Positions 52,702 through 60,317 of a DNA stretch of 64,000 nucleotides are shown here, piece by piece. The notes beneath the pieces were generated by a model. That model was not told the DNA's origin and ran no database searches. It was given only the letters and a program-made list of their open reading frames with translations. Made by a program: the position numbers and the translations under genes. The DNA comes from Clostridium sp. 1001271st1 H5. Its GTDB lineage: Bacteria; Bacillota; Clostridia; Lachnospirales; Lachnospiraceae. The DNA is taken from contig NZ_SPHO01000012.1 of NCBI RefSeq assembly GCF_005845215.1, positions 1-64,000 of the forward strand, read 5' to 3'. Within the stretch, counting starts at the first letter, position 1. Each line of letters opens with the position of its first letter.

Positions 52702-54228
52702 ATGTTCTTAATTGGTACTGATATTGGTACCTCCAGCACAAAAACAGTGATAACGGCTCAGGATGGAAGGATTATCTCCTCGGATGTGCAGCAATACGGG
52801 GTATTGGAGCCCAATCCTTCCTGGGCAGAGCAGTATCCGGACGTCTGGCTGGATGCTGTGAAGCGTTCTATACATAACGCTGTGGAGAAAGGGAAGATAG
52901 AGCCTGCACAGGTGGCGGCGGTCTGCATAAGCGGCCTGTATGGGGGAAGCGGGGTGCCGCTGGACAGACATATGGAGGCGGTCCGTCCTTGCATCATATG
53001 GATGGACCGCAGGAGCACGGAGGTCTGTAAGAGACTGAACCGGGAAATAGATGTGTCCAGGCTGTTTGAGGTCACTGAGAATGGCGTGGATTCCTATTTC
53101 GGCTATACCAAGCTTCTGTGGATGAAGGAGAATGAGCCGGAATCCTGGAAACAGACAGAGCTTTTTCTGCCTCCAAACCAGTATGTGGTGTATAAATTGA
53201 CAGGACAGATAGTCATGGATGTAACAGCTGCCGGAAACCTGGGCGGATTATACGATATGGAGCGCGGCGCATGGTCGGAGGAGATGGGCATGATGCTTGA
53301 TATCCCTCTGTGTAAAATGCCCCAAACGCTTTTGCAGCCCTATGAGACAGCGGGAACCCTTTCAAAAGCAGCGGCAGAGGAGTTGGGATTAATTTCGGGA
53401 ATACCGGTCTGCGCCGGATGCGTTGACTGTCTTTCTTCCACCCTGGCAGCCGGTGTGACTGGTCCGGGTCAAAGCGTGGCTGTGCTGGCAACCAGCCTGA
53501 ACTGGGGCGTGCTCCATAAAAATAAGCCGCTGGAGCCAATGTATATCACAATGCCTTACGTGACAGGGGAACAGGGCGTGCGGTATACCTACGGGGGCAT
53601 GTCCACGGCAGGCGCCCTCACAAGGTGGTTTTCGGAACAGTTTGCGCCTGGTATATGGGATGCAGGGGCATCGGAGCGGATTCCCTTTGAACAATTGGAA
53701 AAGGCAGCAAAAAAGATTCCGCCTGGCTGCGAGGGACTGCTGCTTCTGCCCTACTTTATGGGGGAACGATGCCCTATATGGGATTCGGAGGCAAGAGGGG
53801 CCATGCTGGGATTGAGCCTGAAGCACAGCGGCGCCCATGTATACAGGGCAATACTGGAATCAGTGGGTTACGGTATGCGCCATATCATAGAATGCTTTGA
53901 GGGCGATATAGGGGAAAACCAGTGCTGCAAGCTGGTGGGAGGAGGAAGCGAATCCCTGCTTTGGAGCCGGATTCTCTCGGATATCACGGGCAAGACAATG
54001 GAACGGATGGAAAAAGGGGTGGAGGCCCCGTATGGGGACGCCTTCCTGGCCGCCTATTCAGCGGGAATCTGCAGCAGTTTTACAGACCTGGAAAAATGGG
54101 GGATACAGGGAGAGATGATAAGCCCGGCAAAGAAAAATACTATTTTTTATAATGATTATTTTGAAATTTATAAGCATTTGTATTATGCTATAAAAGAAGA
54201 CATGCATAAGCTGGCTGGGCTGTCTTAA
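52702..54228 (+). CDS. FGGY-family carbohydrate kinase (xylulokinase-like)
   Basis: A 508-residue FGGY kinase. The first phosphate-binding loop is GTDIGTSSTKTVI (about 5-17). WAEQYPDVWLDAV, CISGLYGGSGVPLD, IIWMDRRS and the C-terminal VGGGSESLLWSRILSDITG and PYGDAFLAAY follow the xylulokinase/gluconokinase pattern. It is expected to make a ketopentose phosphate for the transketolase. ATG 52702 has AGGAGG 7 bases upstream; the frame overlaps the previous stop (52678). Confidence 0.88.
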   Translation: MFLIGTDIGTSSTKTVITAQDGRIISSDVQQYGVLEPNPSWAEQYPDVWLDAVKRSIHNAVEKGKIEPAQVAAVCISGLYGGSGVPLDRHMEAVRPCIIWMDRRSTEVCKRLNREIDVSRLFEVTENGVDSYFGYTKLLWMKENEPESWKQTELFLPPNQYVVYKLTGQIVMDVTAAGNLGGLYDMERGAWSEEMGMMLDIPLCKMPQTLLQPYETAGTLSKAAAEELGLISGIPVCAGCVDCLSSTLAAGVTGPGQSVAVLATSLNWGVLHKNKPLEPMYITMPYVTGEQGVRYTYGGMSTAGALTRWFSEQFAPGIWDAGASERIPFEQLEKAAKKIPPGCEGLLLLPYFMGERCPIWDSEARGAMLGLSLKHSGAHVYRAILESVGYGMRHIIECFEGDIGENQCCKLVGGGSESLLWSRILSDITGKTMERMEKGVEAPYGDAFLAAYSAGICSSFTDLEKWGIQGEMISPAKKNTIFYNDYFEIYKHLYYAIKEDMHKLAGLS

Positions 54229-54254
54229 AAAATAAAGTTGGATGGTGTGGTACA

Positions 54255-55094
54255 ATGAATGAGATAAAAGTAAAGCTGCAGTTTTTGATTCCGTCATTGC
54301 CAAGGGCAGAAAAAATTGTGGCAAAGTATATGCTGTCCCATCTGGAGCAGGTTTCTGATATGACAATCGCAATGCTTTCTGAGGAATCAAAAGCCAGCGA
54401 GGCCACCATATGCAGGTTCTGCAAGAGAATGGGCTATAATTCCTTTGTCCAGCTGAAGCAGGATTTTGCAAAAGCTGAGATAGAGGTGGAAGAGGTGAAG
54501 AGTCCTAAGCCTGTTACTGCCAACGACACCCTGGTTAGTATCTTTGATAAAGTGGTGGAGGGAATTAACCGGTCCTTGAGCAATACCCGTACTTTTTTCT
54601 CAGATGATTATGACCGCGCCCTGGAAGCAATCATTCATGCAAAGGCAGTGTATTTCTTTGCAACCGGTGACTCGCAGTCAATCTGCTTTCTGGCAAGTTT
54701 TAAATTTAACCGTGTAGGTATTCCCACCTATGTTTATACAGATGTGATTTTTCAATATGAAACAGCCATGCGTCTGACGCAGGACGATGTGGTCATAGCC
54801 ATTTCCAGCAGCGGGCGTTCCATGAATGTGGTAAAGGCAACCAAGCTGGCCCATGAAAAGGGCGCCACCACCATTTCCATTACACAGACAGGAAAAGCGC
54901 CGCTGATAAAATGTTCTGACATCAATCTTTTTACCTCGGTTGTGGATATGACCATAGGCCGGGACAGTGTGACCAAAAGGGCGGCGGAGCTGGCTATCAT
55001 TGAAACCTTTTATCTGGGAATCATAGCAAGGGGTCCTTTGGACTATGAAACTATGCTTCAAAATACCATGATGTCATCGGATATGAATAAATAG
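54255..55094 (+). CDS. RpiR-family transcription regulator
   Basis: A 279-residue regulator with an N-terminal HTH_6 domain (LPRAEKIVAKYMLSHLEQV, MLSEESKASEATICRFCKRM) and a C-terminal sugar-phosphate-binding SIS domain (about 110-250: FFATGDSQSICFLASFKF, VVIAISSSGRSMNVVKATKL, ISITQTGKAPL). It probably senses a phosphorylated intermediate of the pathway and controls the promoter at 46209. It lies 26 bases after the kinase gene, in the same operon. Confidence 0.9.
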   Translation: MNEIKVKLQFLIPSLPRAEKIVAKYMLSHLEQVSDMTIAMLSEESKASEATICRFCKRMGYNSFVQLKQDFAKAEIEVEEVKSPKPVTANDTLVSIFDKVVEGINRSLSNTRTFFSDDYDRALEAIIHAKAVYFFATGDSQSICFLASFKFNRVGIPTYVYTDVIFQYETAMRLTQDDVVIAISSSGRSMNVVKATKLAHEKGATTISITQTGKAPLIKCSDINLFTSVVDMTIGRDSVTKRAAELAIIETFYLGIIARGPLDYETMLQNTMMSSDMNK

Positions 55095-55119
55095 TACATA
55101 CCGGCGGGAGGTGTGAGGT

Positions 55120-55557
55120 TTGTATCGTATTGCAGTGGGCTGCGACCCCAATGCAGAGGCATGTAAGCGTGATATAACAGCTGTGCTGGAACAATGGGGA
55201 TATGCAGTTGTGGATATGGGAAGTTCGGACCCCATATATGCCAATACGGCATATAAAGTTGGCAGGGCCGTTGTAAGCGGAGCCTGCGACAGAGGCGTCT
55301 TGATTTGCGGTACGGGACTGGGAATGTCTGTGGCTGCAAATAAAGTGAAGGGGGTGATTGCAGCATTGATAACAGACTGCTATTCGGCAGAGCGTGCGCG
55401 CAAGAGCAATGATGCCAATATTGCATGTTTCGGTGCTTTCACCCAGGGGACAAAAGTGATTGAAAGGCTTTTAAAGATATTTCTGGATTCAGAGTTTGTG
55501 CCGGGGTGCGCGTCCCAGGTTAAGGTGGACCAGATTCGGAAGCTGGAATCCATATAG
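55120..55557 (+). CDS. RpiB/LacAB-family sugar-phosphate isomerase
   Basis: A 145-residue isomerase. The strand start MYRIAVGCDPNAEACK, YANTAYKVGRAVVSGACDRG, the active-site CGTGLGMSVAANKVKG (Cys in the ring-opening site) and NDANIACFGAFTQG match ribose-5-phosphate isomerase B. It interconverts aldose and ketose phosphates. A TTG start at 55120 follows GGGAGGTG. It closes the operon and feeds substrate to the split transketolase. Confidence 0.85.
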   Translation: MYRIAVGCDPNAEACKRDITAVLEQWGYAVVDMGSSDPIYANTAYKVGRAVVSGACDRGVLICGTGLGMSVAANKVKGVIAALITDCYSAERARKSNDANIACFGAFTQGTKVIERLLKIFLDSEFVPGCASQVKVDQIRKLESI

Positions 55558-55592
55558 GTGTATAGGGGAAAATTGAGAGTGATATGTTTTTT

Positions 55593-55626
55593 GCCGCCAG
55601 CCAGTTAAATGGCCGGCGGCATTTTT
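55593..55626 (+). terminator. Terminator of the sugar ABC operon
   Basis: GCCGCCAGCCA pairs with TGGCCGGCGGC around a short loop, followed by ATTTTTAT. It lies about 35 bases after the isomerase stop codon. Confidence 0.9.
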
Positions 55627-55676
55627 ATGTCCGGTATTATATTAAAATAAATTCAATAAAAACATACAATTCACTC

Positions 55677-55705
55677 TTGACGAAACCGTTTTCATGAGTT
55701 AATAT
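55677..55705 (+). promoter_or_regulatory. Promoter of the TRAP/dehydrogenase operon
   Basis: TTGACG at 55677-55682 and TAATAT at 55700-55705 are 17 bases apart. A LacI-type operator overlaps the spacer. The leader to ATG 55759 is about 47 bases. Confidence 0.7.
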
Positions 55706-55733
55706 GTACATAAGAGCACAAGAAACCGTTTTC
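55682..55733 (+). promoter_or_regulatory. Pair of LacI-type operators
   Basis: GAAACCGTTTTC occurs twice, at 55682-55693 and 55722-55733, each followed by ATG. The motif is a near-palindrome with the central CG typical of LacI/GalR operators. The copies are 40 bases apart, about four helical turns, so two repressor dimers would sit on the same face of the DNA. One covers the promoter spacer and the other the start of the transcript. The likely repressor is the LacI-family protein encoded at 62339. Confidence 0.8.
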
Positions 55734-55758
55734 ATGGGAGGGGAGGTTAATATTTTAT

Positions 55759-56517
55759 ATGAGTTCATTGTTTTCTCTGGCAGGGAAAAAAGCAGTGATT
55801 ACAGGCTGTGCAACAGGTATCGGCAAAGGACTGGCAGCCGGCCTTGCCAGGGCAGGAGCAGATATTATTGCGTTGGATATTGGGGATTTGGAAGATACCG
55901 GAAAGATGGTTGAAAATCTGGGGCGCCAGTGCCGGTGTTACCATGTGGATTTGTCGGATTCCGCAGATGTGGATGAGGTGTGGGCGCGCCTTCTGGAGGA
56001 GGCCGGACAGGTGGATATCCTGTGTAATAACGCAGGCATGCAGTTTCGGAGGAATGCGTTTGAATATCCGGAGGAGATGTTTGACAAGGTGATTGCCGTA
56101 AACCTGAAAGCGCCGTACCGGCTGTCCCAAAAGGCGGCCGTCCATTTCCGGGATAAAGGCATAAAGGGAAAAATCATCAATACCGCCTCCCTTTTTACCA
56201 CCTTCGGAGGGGTTGAGGTCAGCGGTTATACCTGTTCCAAACACGGCGTCATGGGTATGACCAGGGCATTGTCCAATGAGTTTGCACCTTATGGGATTTG
56301 TGTCAATGCCATCGCGCCGGGCTACATAGCCACAGAGCTGACAAAGGCAATATGGAGTGATTCAAAACGTCGCCAGCCCATGGACCAGAGAATCCCGGCG
56401 GGGCGCTGGGGGAATCCGGATGACTTTGAGGGCGTGGCGGTATTCCTTGCCTCAGGGGCATCGGATTATATAACCGGAGTCATGATTCCGGTGGACGGCG
56501 GGTATTCCGCCAGATAA
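55759..56517 (+). CDS. SDR dehydrogenase, KduD/gluconate 5-dehydrogenase-like
   Basis: A 252-residue classical short-chain dehydrogenase. TGCATGIGKGLA (cofactor loop), NNAGMQ, a serine in NTASLF, YTCSK (YxxxK) and the late segments IPAGRWGNPDDFEGVAVFLA and GVMIPVDGGYSAR follow 2-deoxy-D-gluconate 3-dehydrogenase (KduD) and gluconate dehydrogenases. It probably oxidises or reduces a sugar acid taken up by the TRAP transporter. It is the first gene of the operon under the LacI operators. Confidence 0.88.
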   Translation: MSSLFSLAGKKAVITGCATGIGKGLAAGLARAGADIIALDIGDLEDTGKMVENLGRQCRCYHVDLSDSADVDEVWARLLEEAGQVDILCNNAGMQFRRNAFEYPEEMFDKVIAVNLKAPYRLSQKAAVHFRDKGIKGKIINTASLFTTFGGVEVSGYTCSKHGVMGMTRALSNEFAPYGICVNAIAPGYIATELTKAIWSDSKRRQPMDQRIPAGRWGNPDDFEGVAVFLASGASDYITGVMIPVDGGYSAR

Positions 56518-56565
56518 CATGTTAATTATGCGCATCACGCGCAGGAATAAAAGGAGAAGAAGACA

Positions 56566-57687
56566 ATGAAGAAACGAAGCATTATGATGGCACTGGGTCT
56601 TGTGATGACACTGACAGCATGCGGAGGAGGAAACGCGGCAACCACAGTAACCCCATCCTCCGGCTCAGAGGCGCAGTCAGAGGCAAAGACAGAGGCAAAG
56701 GAAGAAACGGATACAGCCGCACAGGAAGAGAAGAAGGAAGAAACCAAGGCAGCCCCGTCCGCAGACACAGTAACCCTAAAGCTCTCCAATAACCAGCCGG
56801 ACGGTAACTGTACCACCATTGCAGTGGAATGGTTTGCGGACCAGGTACGGGAGCGCACGGACGGAAGGGTCAACATTGAGGTGTATAACAACGGAACGCT
56901 GGGAGATGCCATCTCCTGCCTGGAGCAGCTCCAGTACGGCGGCATGGATATTGTAAAGGCCGACCTCTCCACCATGACCAATTTCGTGGATGATTACAAT
57001 GCTTTAATGATGCCTTATATTTACAAAGATACAGAGCACTTCTGGAAGGTGCATGGCGGGGATATCGGTATGGGAATCCTGCGCGGGGATAAGATGAAGG
57101 AAAAGAAGCTTTACGGTCTTACCTACTATGACGGAGGGACCAGATGCTTCTATAACACCAAAAAGGAAATTCACTCTCCTGAGGACATGAAGGGAATGCT
57201 GGTAAGAGTGCAGCAGTCAGAACTCATGATGTCCATGGTGGAGGCTCTGGGAGGCCAGTCAGTGGCAACCGCGTATTCCGAGGTATATTCCGCACTCCAG
57301 ACCGGAGTGGTGGATGCGGCTGAAAATTCCATTGTCAACTATCTGGACCAGTCCCACTACGAAGTGGCGCCTTACTTTGTGGAAGACCATCATACCAGGT
57401 CGGCCGATATCCTGGTCATGGGTGAGAAGTCACGGGAAAAGCTGAGTGCGGAAGACCTGAAGATTATAGATGATACGGCTCTGGAGTCATGGGAGTATCA
57501 GAAGGAACTGTGGGCACAGGCTGAGGAAGAGTCCAAGCAGAAATTATTGGAGCAGAATGTCACAATTACTGAATTGACAGCAGATGAATTAAAAGCGTTC
57601 CAGGACGCCTGCGAGCCAATCTGGTATTCATATGAAGGCGGTGCCTATAAGGATATCATTGACCAGATTGTAGAAGCGGGAAAGTAA
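56566..57687 (+). CDS. dctP: TRAP transporter substrate-binding lipoprotein (DctP)
   Basis: A 373-residue DctP-family binding protein. A signal peptide with lipobox LTAC places lipid-modified Cys at about 19; a Glu/Lys/Ala-rich linker runs to about 65. The binding domain shows LKLSNNQPDGNCTTIAVEWF, VNIEVYNNGTLGD, GGMDIVKADLS and the family signature DMKGMLVRVQQSELMMSM (with the carboxylate-binding arginine), then YSEVYSALQTGVVDAAENS. It delivers an organic or sugar acid to DctQM. GGAGAAG precedes ATG 56566. Confidence 0.92.
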   Translation: MKKRSIMMALGLVMTLTACGGGNAATTVTPSSGSEAQSEAKTEAKEETDTAAQEEKKEETKAAPSADTVTLKLSNNQPDGNCTTIAVEWFADQVRERTDGRVNIEVYNNGTLGDAISCLEQLQYGGMDIVKADLSTMTNFVDDYNALMMPYIYKDTEHFWKVHGGDIGMGILRGDKMKEKKLYGLTYYDGGTRCFYNTKKEIHSPEDMKGMLVRVQQSELMMSMVEALGGQSVATAYSEVYSALQTGVVDAAENSIVNYLDQSHYEVAPYFVEDHHTRSADILVMGEKSREKLSAEDLKIIDDTALESWEYQKELWAQAEEESKQKLLEQNVTITELTADELKAFQDACEPIWYSYEGGAYKDIIDQIVEAGK

Positions 57688-57712
57688 GGGACTGGCATAT
57701 AGGAGACTGAAG

Positions 57713-58249
57713 ATGCTGAAAGGAATTAAGAAGGTACTGATTGATATTTTCAATCTGTTTTATAAGGTTATATATGGCTATGCAAGATGGGTCCTGGCAG
57801 TTGTAATCGTAATTATATGCGCCCAGGTATTCTGCAGGAATATACTGCGCACCAATATCCGCTGGAACCAGGAGGTGGCGCTGCTGCTTACGATTTGGAT
57901 GGCGTTTCTGGGTATTGCCATTGGCGCGGAAAAGAATCTGCATATTGGCGTGGAATTGTTTTATGATAAATTCCCGGCCGGGGCCAGGAAAGTGATTGAT
58001 GTGGTGAACCGGATTATAACACTGCTGGTAGGTACTTTTTTTACTGTTTATGGGGTCAGGATGGTGCTGTCCACCATGGACTCAAGGCTTCCGGTAACCA
58101 AATGGCCCTCATCGCTGATGTATCTCATGATACCGGTCAGCGGCATTGCCATTATCTATTTTACGGTCCTGGACATGATGGGCTTGAAGAAATACAAGAA
58201 AACCGGTGACGCCGGTAAGTTTGACAGAGAGGAGGAGGAAAAAGAATGA
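57713..58249 (+). CDS. dctQ: TRAP transporter small permease (DctQ)
   Basis: A 178-residue protein with four membrane spans, including the conserved RNILRTNIRWNQEVALLLTIWMAFLG region across residues 43-68, where the RxxxW...E pattern of DctQ is recognisable. It pairs with the large permease and the binding protein to import the substrate with sodium. Its stop overlaps the DctM start by 4 bases (58246-58249). Confidence 0.9.
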   Translation: MLKGIKKVLIDIFNLFYKVIYGYARWVLAVVIVIICAQVFCRNILRTNIRWNQEVALLLTIWMAFLGIAIGAEKNLHIGVELFYDKFPAGARKVIDVVNRIITLLVGTFFTVYGVRMVLSTMDSRLPVTKWPSSLMYLMIPVSGIAIIYFTVLDMMGLKKYKKTGDAGKFDREEEEKE

Positions 58250-59538
58250 ACCCCAATATGGCAATCGCAATCCTTCTCATAACTTTTGTGCTGCTTATCA
58301 TGATTAAATGCCCGATTACCTTTTCAATGATTATATCCACAGCCTTCACCATGCTGTATATCCAGGTGCCTGTTATGACCCTGGTGCAGCAGATGTCCAA
58401 ACAGCTCAACTCATTTTCACTGCTGGCAATTCCCTTTTTTATTCTTATGGGGGAAATCATGGCTGCAGGCGGTATATCCAGCCGCCTGCTGGCCTTTGCA
58501 AATGTGTGCGTGGGACAGATAACCGGAGGGCTTGCCCATGTAAATGTACTGGCCTCCATGCTGTTTGGCGGCATATCCGGTTCTGCCATTGCGGATGTGT
58601 CGTCCCTGGGAGCCCTGGAAATTCCCATGATGGAGGAGGCCGGATATGAAAAGGACTTTTCCATTGCTGTTACGGTGGCCAGCTCCTGTCAGGGCCTTAT
58701 CATTCCTCCCAGTCACAATATGGTGCTGTACTCCATGGTGGCAGGAGGCGTATCCGTGGGCAGCCTGTTCTGCGCAGGTTATATTCCTGGTATTATGCTG
58801 GGCGTTTTCATCATGGTAATGTGCTACATCATTTCCAAGAAAAAGCATTACCCCAAAGGGAAAAAGCTGCCTTTTAAAGAAGCCCTCAGGGTTACAAAGG
58901 ATACATTTTTCGCCATGCTTGCCATGGTCATTATCATCGGCGGTGTATCAGCCGGCTTTTTCACGGCAACGGAATCAGCGGCTGTTGCCTGCATCTACTG
59001 TTTATTTGTGGGATTTTTTATATACCGGGAACTGCATGTAAGGGATATTCCCGTGGTGCTGGGAAATACCATTAAGACCTTGTCCATGGTGTACGCCCTC
59101 ATAGCTGCAGCCGGCGCTTTTGGCTGGGTAATGGCGTATCTGAACGTGCCGACCCTGGCCACAAACCTGCTCCTTGGAATCAGCGATAATAAGATTATTG
59201 TACTGCTTCTTATAAACCTGATTCTGCTTTTGCTGGGCTGCGTCATGGATTTGGCTCCCCTTGTACTCATCATGGCTCCAATTCTGCTGCCTGTTGTGAC
59301 AAAGTTTGGCATGAGTCCCATCCAGTTTGGCGTCATGATGATGCTGAACCTGGGTATCGGATTGTGTACGCCGCCCGTAGGCACGGCGCTGTTCACAGGA
59401 TGCGCCATTGGCAATATGAAGATTGAGAAGGTTTCAAAGGCAATGCTGCCCTTATATATTCCCATGCTCATTACGCTGCTGCTTGTGACCTTTATTCCGG
59501 CGCTTACCATGACGCTGCCTGAACTGATTATGAAATAG
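58246..59538 (+). CDS. dctM: TRAP transporter large permease (DctM)
   Basis: A 430-residue protein with about 12 spans. Typical DctM segments are SLLAIPFFILMGEIMAAGG, FGGISGSAIADVSSLG, QGLIIPPSHNMVLYS, FTATESAAVACIYC and GIGLCTPPVGTALF. It forms the sodium-coupled channel for the DctP-delivered solute. The start overlaps dctQ as ATGA, preceded by GAGGAGGA, so both are produced in balance. Confidence 0.93.
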   Translation: MNPNMAIAILLITFVLLIMIKCPITFSMIISTAFTMLYIQVPVMTLVQQMSKQLNSFSLLAIPFFILMGEIMAAGGISSRLLAFANVCVGQITGGLAHVNVLASMLFGGISGSAIADVSSLGALEIPMMEEAGYEKDFSIAVTVASSCQGLIIPPSHNMVLYSMVAGGVSVGSLFCAGYIPGIMLGVFIMVMCYIISKKKHYPKGKKLPFKEALRVTKDTFFAMLAMVIIIGGVSAGFFTATESAAVACIYCLFVGFFIYRELHVRDIPVVLGNTIKTLSMVYALIAAAGAFGWVMAYLNVPTLATNLLLGISDNKIIVLLLINLILLLLGCVMDLAPLVLIMAPILLPVVTKFGMSPIQFGVMMMLNLGIGLCTPPVGTALFTGCAIGNMKIEKVSKAMLPLYIPMLITLLLVTFIPALTMTLPELIMK

Positions 59539-59551
59539 GAGGTGGATGGAG

Positions 59552-60316
59552 ATGAAGACAGCACTTGTTACAGGAGGAAGCAGGGGAATTGGTTTGGCTA
59601 TTGCACGGGAGCTGGGAGTAAATGGGTATCAGGTTGCTGTTATGGCTACCCGCCATGAGTCCTGCTATCCGGAAAGCACCAGGCTGCTACGTGATGCAGG
59701 CGTCTCCTATGCCTGGTTTGCCGGGGACATAGGAAGGTCTGAAGACAGAATCCGTGTTGTCCGGGAAACTGCAGAGCGCTTTGGGGAAATCCATGTGCTG
59801 GTCAACAATGCGGGAGTGGCGCCAAAGGTAAGGGCTGATTTGCTGGAGATGACAGAGGAGAGCTTTGACTATGTGATGGAAACCAATACAAAAGGAAATA
59901 TGTTCATGACGCAGGCTGCGGCGCTGCAGATGATGAGACAGCCTTTGTATGGCGGCAAGCGGGGGACCATTGTCAACATTTCATCCTGTTCCTCCCGGGT
60001 GTCCTCTGTCAACAGGGGGGAGTACTGTGTTTCCAAAGCAGGCATTTCCATGCTCACCCAGCTGTATGCGGACCGGCTGGCCCCGGAGGGGATTTTTGTA
60101 TATGAAATAAGGCCCGGAGTCATCCGCACCGATATGACCAGCCAGGTGGAAGAAAAGTATACAGAACTTATCAGTCAGGGGATGTTCCCCATCGCGAGAT
60201 GGGGAACTCCTGAGGATGTGGCAAAGGCGGTCAGGGCGTTCTGCTCCGACGATTTCTGTTACACGACAGGCAATTACATAGATGTGGATGGAGGGTTCCA
60301 CATCCGGCGTTTATAG
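59552..60316 (+). CDS. SDR-family oxidoreductase (FabG-like)
   Basis: A 254-residue classical SDR. TGGSRGIGLAIA binds the nicotinamide cofactor, NNAGVAPK follows, serine lies in NISSCSS, and YCVSK supplies tyrosine and lysine. RPGVIRTDMTSQVEEKY and NYIDVDGGFHI are typical of the C-terminus. It is a second dehydrogenase for the imported compound. ATG 59552 has TAGGAGG 8 bases upstream; ATG 59546 is too close to that site. Confidence 0.85.
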   Translation: MKTALVTGGSRGIGLAIARELGVNGYQVAVMATRHESCYPESTRLLRDAGVSYAWFAGDIGRSEDRIRVVRETAERFGEIHVLVNNAGVAPKVRADLLEMTEESFDYVMETNTKGNMFMTQAAALQMMRQPLYGGKRGTIVNISSCSSRVSSVNRGEYCVSKAGISMLTQLYADRLAPEGIFVYEIRPGVIRTDMTSQVEEKYTELISQGMFPIARWGTPEDVAKAVRAFCSDDFCYTTGNYIDVDGGFHIRRL

Positions 60317-60317
60317 G

